Part shown: positions 60,973 through 64,000 of the stretch, in pieces
Position numbering within the stretch: position 1 is the first letter of the stretch
Layout of the letters: the number at the start of each line of letters is the position of its first letter
DNA from: Daphnia pulex
Taxonomy: Eukaryota > Arthropoda > Branchiopoda > Diplostraca > Daphniidae
Direction of reading: 5' to 3'
Length of the DNA: 64,000 nt
Assembly (NCBI RefSeq): GCF_021134715.1
Contig: NC_060017.1
Coordinates: 372,001-436,000, forward strand
The notes under the pieces: generated by a model
The model's database searches: none
What the model saw: the letters and a program-made list of their open reading frames with translations, nothing else
What the model was told of the DNA's origin: nothing
Translations under genes and position numbers: made by a program

Positions 60973-62081
60973 TCAAACGTGCGGCTGCTGTAAATGGCTA
61001 CTATACATGTAACTCGGGGCGGAGTAGTACTTGGGGGCCTTAGGGTAGTAGCTCGGAGCGGCGTATGTCGTGGTGTAGTACTCTGGCGCTTCTGTGTAGT
61101 AAACTGCCTCAGTATAGGTGTAGTGATCTGGAACGGCGGTCTCGTAGTGGCTCAGGGCTGAATAGTATTGAGGTGCCTCGGTGTAGTAAGTCGGCTCTGC
61201 GTAGTAAGTTGGGGCAGCTGTGGTGTAGTAGGTTGGCGCTACGTAATACTTGGCAGCTTCAGTGGTGTAGTAAGGAGCTGCTGTGGTGGTGTAACTTGGA
61301 GCCAAGTAGTACTTTGGAGCCTCAGTGTAGTATTCAGGTGCCTTGGTGGTGTAGTACTTGGAAGCGTCGGTGTAGTAGCTAGGAGCTGCGTAGGTCTTGG
61401 TGTAGTAAGGCGCCGGTGTTGTGTAGTACTCAGGTGCCTTGGTGGTGTAGTACTTCGGAGCCTCGGTGTAGTAGCTAGGGGCTGCATACGTTGTGGTGTA
61501 GTACTTTGGAGCCTCGGTGGTGTAATACTTCGGAGCCTCTGTGTAGTAGCCAGGGGCAGCGTAGGTTTTTGTGTAGTACTCGACCTTCTTTGTGGTGTAA
61601 TACTCCGGAGCCTTTGTAGTATAGTACTCAGGCGCCTTTGTTGTGTAGTAGGAAGCTGTGGTGTAGTACTCGGGAGCCTTGGTGGTGTAGTACTTCGGGG
61701 CCTCAGTGTAGTAGCTGGGAGCAGCGTAAGTCGTCGTGTAGTATTCAGCTTTCTTGGTGGTGTAGTACTCTTTCGTTGTTGTGGTCTGGTAATAGCTACT
61801 TGATGCAGAAGATGAGCCCATCGGTCCACCCGTAGTAGATCCAGCCAACATCGAGACAATAGCTAGCAGCAACGTGATGGCAAAGTTAGCTAATGATAAA
61901 AATTGTAAAGTTAATCAAAGTGTCAAAAGAATTATTTCAAATTGATCACGCTAATTATTTGATACATCAAACACTATACTATGTTTAAAAGAGTTAAAAA
62001 ATATTGCTGAAAGTTAACAAAAATACATTTCAAGTTAAGTAACAAGTTATAAAACAACATAAATAAAGAATTCATACCCAT
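60973..62081 (-). CDS. secreted tyrosine-rich YYTEAP/YYTTKAP repeat protein
   Basis: Two exons (62081-62078 and 61889-60973) give 306 residues. The ATG and one base lie in exon 1, and the signal peptide (MANFAITLLLAIVSMLAG) completes in exon 2. After a Ser-rich patch the protein is a repeat of 10-14 residue units, such as [30 protein letters not shown] and AAPTYYAEPTYYTEAP, with paired Tyr throughout. Tyrosine is the most common residue, as in proteins cross-linked by dityrosine or sclerotised in cuticle, egg cases or glue. I do not know its exact role. A fragment of a paralog lies 27 kb away, fused to actin. Confidence 0.85.
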
Positions 62082-62190
62082 GGCAACAGGTTGAAATTTG
62101 ATGGCACAGTAAATGGCAGATAGACTAAGCGCTCTTGTTGACGTGTCGAAAAGGGGAACTCGACTGATTTTAATGGCCTCTACTCCCGTC

Positions 62191-62197
62191 TTTTATA
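62191..62197 (-). promoter_or_regulatory. TATA box of the YYTEAP-repeat gene
   Basis: TATAAAA on the minus strand about 110 bp before the start codon, within GGGATATAAAAGACGG. A strong TATA box is common for highly and tissue-specifically expressed arthropod structural genes. Confidence 0.65.
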
Positions 62198-62485
62198 TCC
62201 CACCATTACCCCAAAATTCGCGCCGCTGGCGTGATTTGCTTTGTAATAATGAAAGAATCAAGATTCTAACTCCTCCCCTTTTTCATGCCACACAGTCAAT
62301 AAAGCAGATTATTTTTCATTGTAAGAATCCTGTTATTAGATAAGAATTAAATATTTCCGCAATTGAAATTTACAAAATAAATATTAATTTCTATTAAAGA
62401 ATAAGACACCGATAGTAATGTTTGAAATGTAATTATGATTCGTAAAAATATTAAAAATCGATCCACTTCTTATTTATCAATATTT

Positions 62486-62752
62486 TCATGACGCGGCTAA
62501 TTTTAAATCGTTTTTATTGATCCCCGATAATTCAGAAGTTAACAAGATTTTCATCGCTGTGTTATTTCTCTTGATCATACGAATCATGAATGTATTAACG
62601 TAAGGGGAAATTCGGCTAATAAGAACAGCCAAGAGCAAAATGGGTAAATCGACTAAACGTAGGTACTTGGTATCCATATTTCCACACAGAACTGTAAAAC
62701 ATATGACTGGCTTATAACGTATAATTTGGTGGTAAATTACTGGAACAAACAA
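62486..62752 (-). CDS. possible fragment of a multi-membrane protein
   Basis: A minus-strand frame of 88 residues with two hydrophobic segments (FTVLCGN; LVDLPILLLAVLISRISPYV) and the tail NTAMKILLTSELSGINKND. The composition would fit the end of an arthropod gustatory-receptor-like protein, but no signature motif is visible and no further exons were found. Confidence 0.2.
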   Translation of the reverse strand: MFVPVIYHQIIRYKPVICFTVLCGNMDTKYLRLVDLPILLLAVLISRISPYVNTFMIRMIKRNNTAMKILLTSELSGINKNDLKLAAS

Positions 62753-62885
62753 TTAGATTATGAGGGATAACCACTGGACCAAATGAACTTAAAACTTATC
62801 CGAAGGGCTTTAAAAGAAGTGGTCACATGTTTCCTGTGCAAAATTTTCGTGCTGAAGATTCTGGTAGATCTGAAGGGATATTATT

Positions 62886-63510
62886 ATTTATTATTTTTCC
62901 TCGTCACCAAACACAAAGGCTCCGTCTGCTCAGGTTCTGACCAATAAACCGACTCTTCACACGATAAGTTCGAAGATTCTGGATGTGGAGAGTCAAGACT
63001 AGTAGATAATTCTTCCACTGAAACTAATAAATGATTTTCTTCTAAGATGGAAAAACAGATCGAGTCAAACAAAGTCTCACAAAAATAATTCAAAATGGGG
63101 TACCTCTGTTTTCTTTGTTGGAATCCAAATTTCTTGGTGTCTCAAGTAGTTTACGATTTTGACGGTAACGATAAATTGTATTGCGGACACACCTGAACGA
63201 AGGAATCAGCGATTCAGGGACACCACCTTTGATAACCTGCCGACGGAGTTCTTCATAGAAGGAAGCAGGAGTGGCCGGTTGAATTTCTCCCGAATCGGCT
63301 GCAGCAACATTGTCCAATTGAACAAGCAGCTGGCGACGAAATTCTTTGCCGATGAAATTTGGTCCGTTTGGCAGATGTCGGTGTTGAAAATTTGTACTGC
63401 GACGAGAAAACTTCATCTCTCCCGTTTCGTGAGTGACACAGACGCTGATCAAACGAACGTTACATCCACGTCGAGAACAACACCAATAGTCGACATTCTA
63501 ATAGGACAAC
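62886..63510 (-). CDS. FLYWCH-type zinc-finger protein, partial model
   Basis: After an acceptor CCTATTAG at about 63497 the minus strand reads VDYWCCSRRGCNVRLISVCV, then FSRRSTNFQHRHLPNG, the Cys-Cys-His-His spacing of the FLYWCH zinc finger. A basic helical region follows (FRRQLLVQLDN; SFYEELRRQVIKGGVPESLI; VRNTIYRYRQNRK). A last exon, about 63035-62886, reads VSVEELSTSLDSPHPESSNL, then VYWSEPEQTE. The N-terminal part of the finger should lie in an exon upstream (above 63540) that I could not identify. FLYWCH genes are numerous in arthropods and also travel with Mutator-like elements, so this may be host or transposon derived. Confidence 0.5.
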
Positions 63511-63540
63511 AATTTAAAACCAGACTACTTTTATAGACAT

Positions 63541-64000
63541 AATAGACCGGCATCGGGAAAGAGACTGCCCGTGAAGTCAGCAAAAGAGGTAACCTAGAAA
63601 TATATAGCTATGCTTTTACTCTTTTAGCGACTAGCTGTTTCCCGGTCTATTGATGAAAACAAATATTCAACCTATGTTCATAACATATTCTTGCTAAAAT
63701 CAATTATCATTTATCAATTTCAGTTAAATTCTATTATGACCAGATTCGTGCCTTCTTCATTTTCTGTTTATTTTGAAAATTTTACATTCTCGTCTGCTTA
63801 CGTTGCCAGATTTGATCCCATTCCGATTTCTTCAATGAATAAATTTGGCAACGCGCAACGGTTAGGTTTGAAATTCCCTCCCCCTTCTTCTTTTTCGTCG
63901 TCTCTCGTCTGGAAATCATAGTTTTCTTCAGTAAGACAGTAACTGAAGAGAGGCTGAGAGGGCTTAGAGGCTCATGATTATTCTTCAGGTTTCGTCTCTC
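63541..64000. other. right edge, no gene seen
   Basis: Repeated CT-rich words (CCCTCCCCCTTCTTC; CTGAAGAGAGGCTGAGAGG) near 63880-63960 may be the promoter or 5'-UTR of a gene outside the window. Nothing can be supported here. Confidence 0.35.

Noticed and set aside
61065-61835. Plus-strand open frames rich in Trp, Cys, Ser and Val
   Set aside because: They are antisense shadows of the tyrosine-repeat gene on the minus strand.

Overview
The window looks like nuclear DNA of a Daphnia-like cladoceran crustacean. It has compact multi-exon genes with many introns of about 60-80 bp, arthropod chitin-binding and tyrosine-rich structural proteins, and a mixed load of DNA transposons. The genus is inferred from gene style and from families I recognise; it was not tested by a search.

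Layout. 1-3.4 kb is non-coding and holds two inverted-repeat elements: a TA-flanked fold-back element at 1136-1625 and a 1.29 kb element with a perfect 9-bp target-site duplication at 1951-3244. 3.5-11.6 kb is one minus-strand gene, EPG5 (autophagosome-lysosome tethering), in 13 exons. A GC-rich hAT-like MITE with an 8-bp duplication follows at 11783-12342. 13.1-15.9 kb has two minus-strand Golgi-type proteins: a DxD type II membrane protein and an alpha-1,3-fucosyltransferase. 16.5-19.4 kb has minus-strand GTF3C6, a small coiled-coil protein, and borealin.

19531-27430 is a 7,900-bp DNA transposon of the Kyakuja-Dileera-Zisupton (KDZ) class. It has 122-bp terminal inverted repeats, an 8-bp target duplication, an apparently intact multi-exon transposase on the minus strand, a second multi-exon gene on the plus strand, and a nested array of 148-bp repeats between their 3' ends. 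This is the most unusual object in the window.

28.4-30.9 kb is a Gln-rich protein with one chitin-binding domain. 32.7-34.4 kb is a divergent actin whose 3' end is joined to a fragment of a YYTEAP-repeat gene; a complete member of that family lies at 61-62 kb. 37-48.6 kb is a MICAL-like gene (CH, LIM, bMERB), with a gag-only LTR element in its large intron. Minus-strand genes follow: SAPCD2-like (49.9-51.9 kb), an RNF8-type RING protein (53.5-54.9 kb) with a decayed partial copy of its 3' end 2.5 kb away, MED11 (58.2-58.7 kb), a short KIND-domain/transmembrane gene facing an inverted copy of its own first exon (59.1-60.8 kb), the YYTEAP-repeat protein, and a FLYWCH-type zinc-finger fragment near the right edge.

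The host genes do not form one pathway: autophagy, glycosylation, Pol III and Mediator transcription, chromosomal passenger complex, cytoskeleton and endosomal traffic, and cuticle are all present. Exon boundaries were set by reading GT/AG sites and checking that the frame is kept; for borealin, the DxD protein, the chitin-binding protein, actin, MICALL, the KIND gene and the YYTEAP gene the summed coding length is an exact multiple of three.
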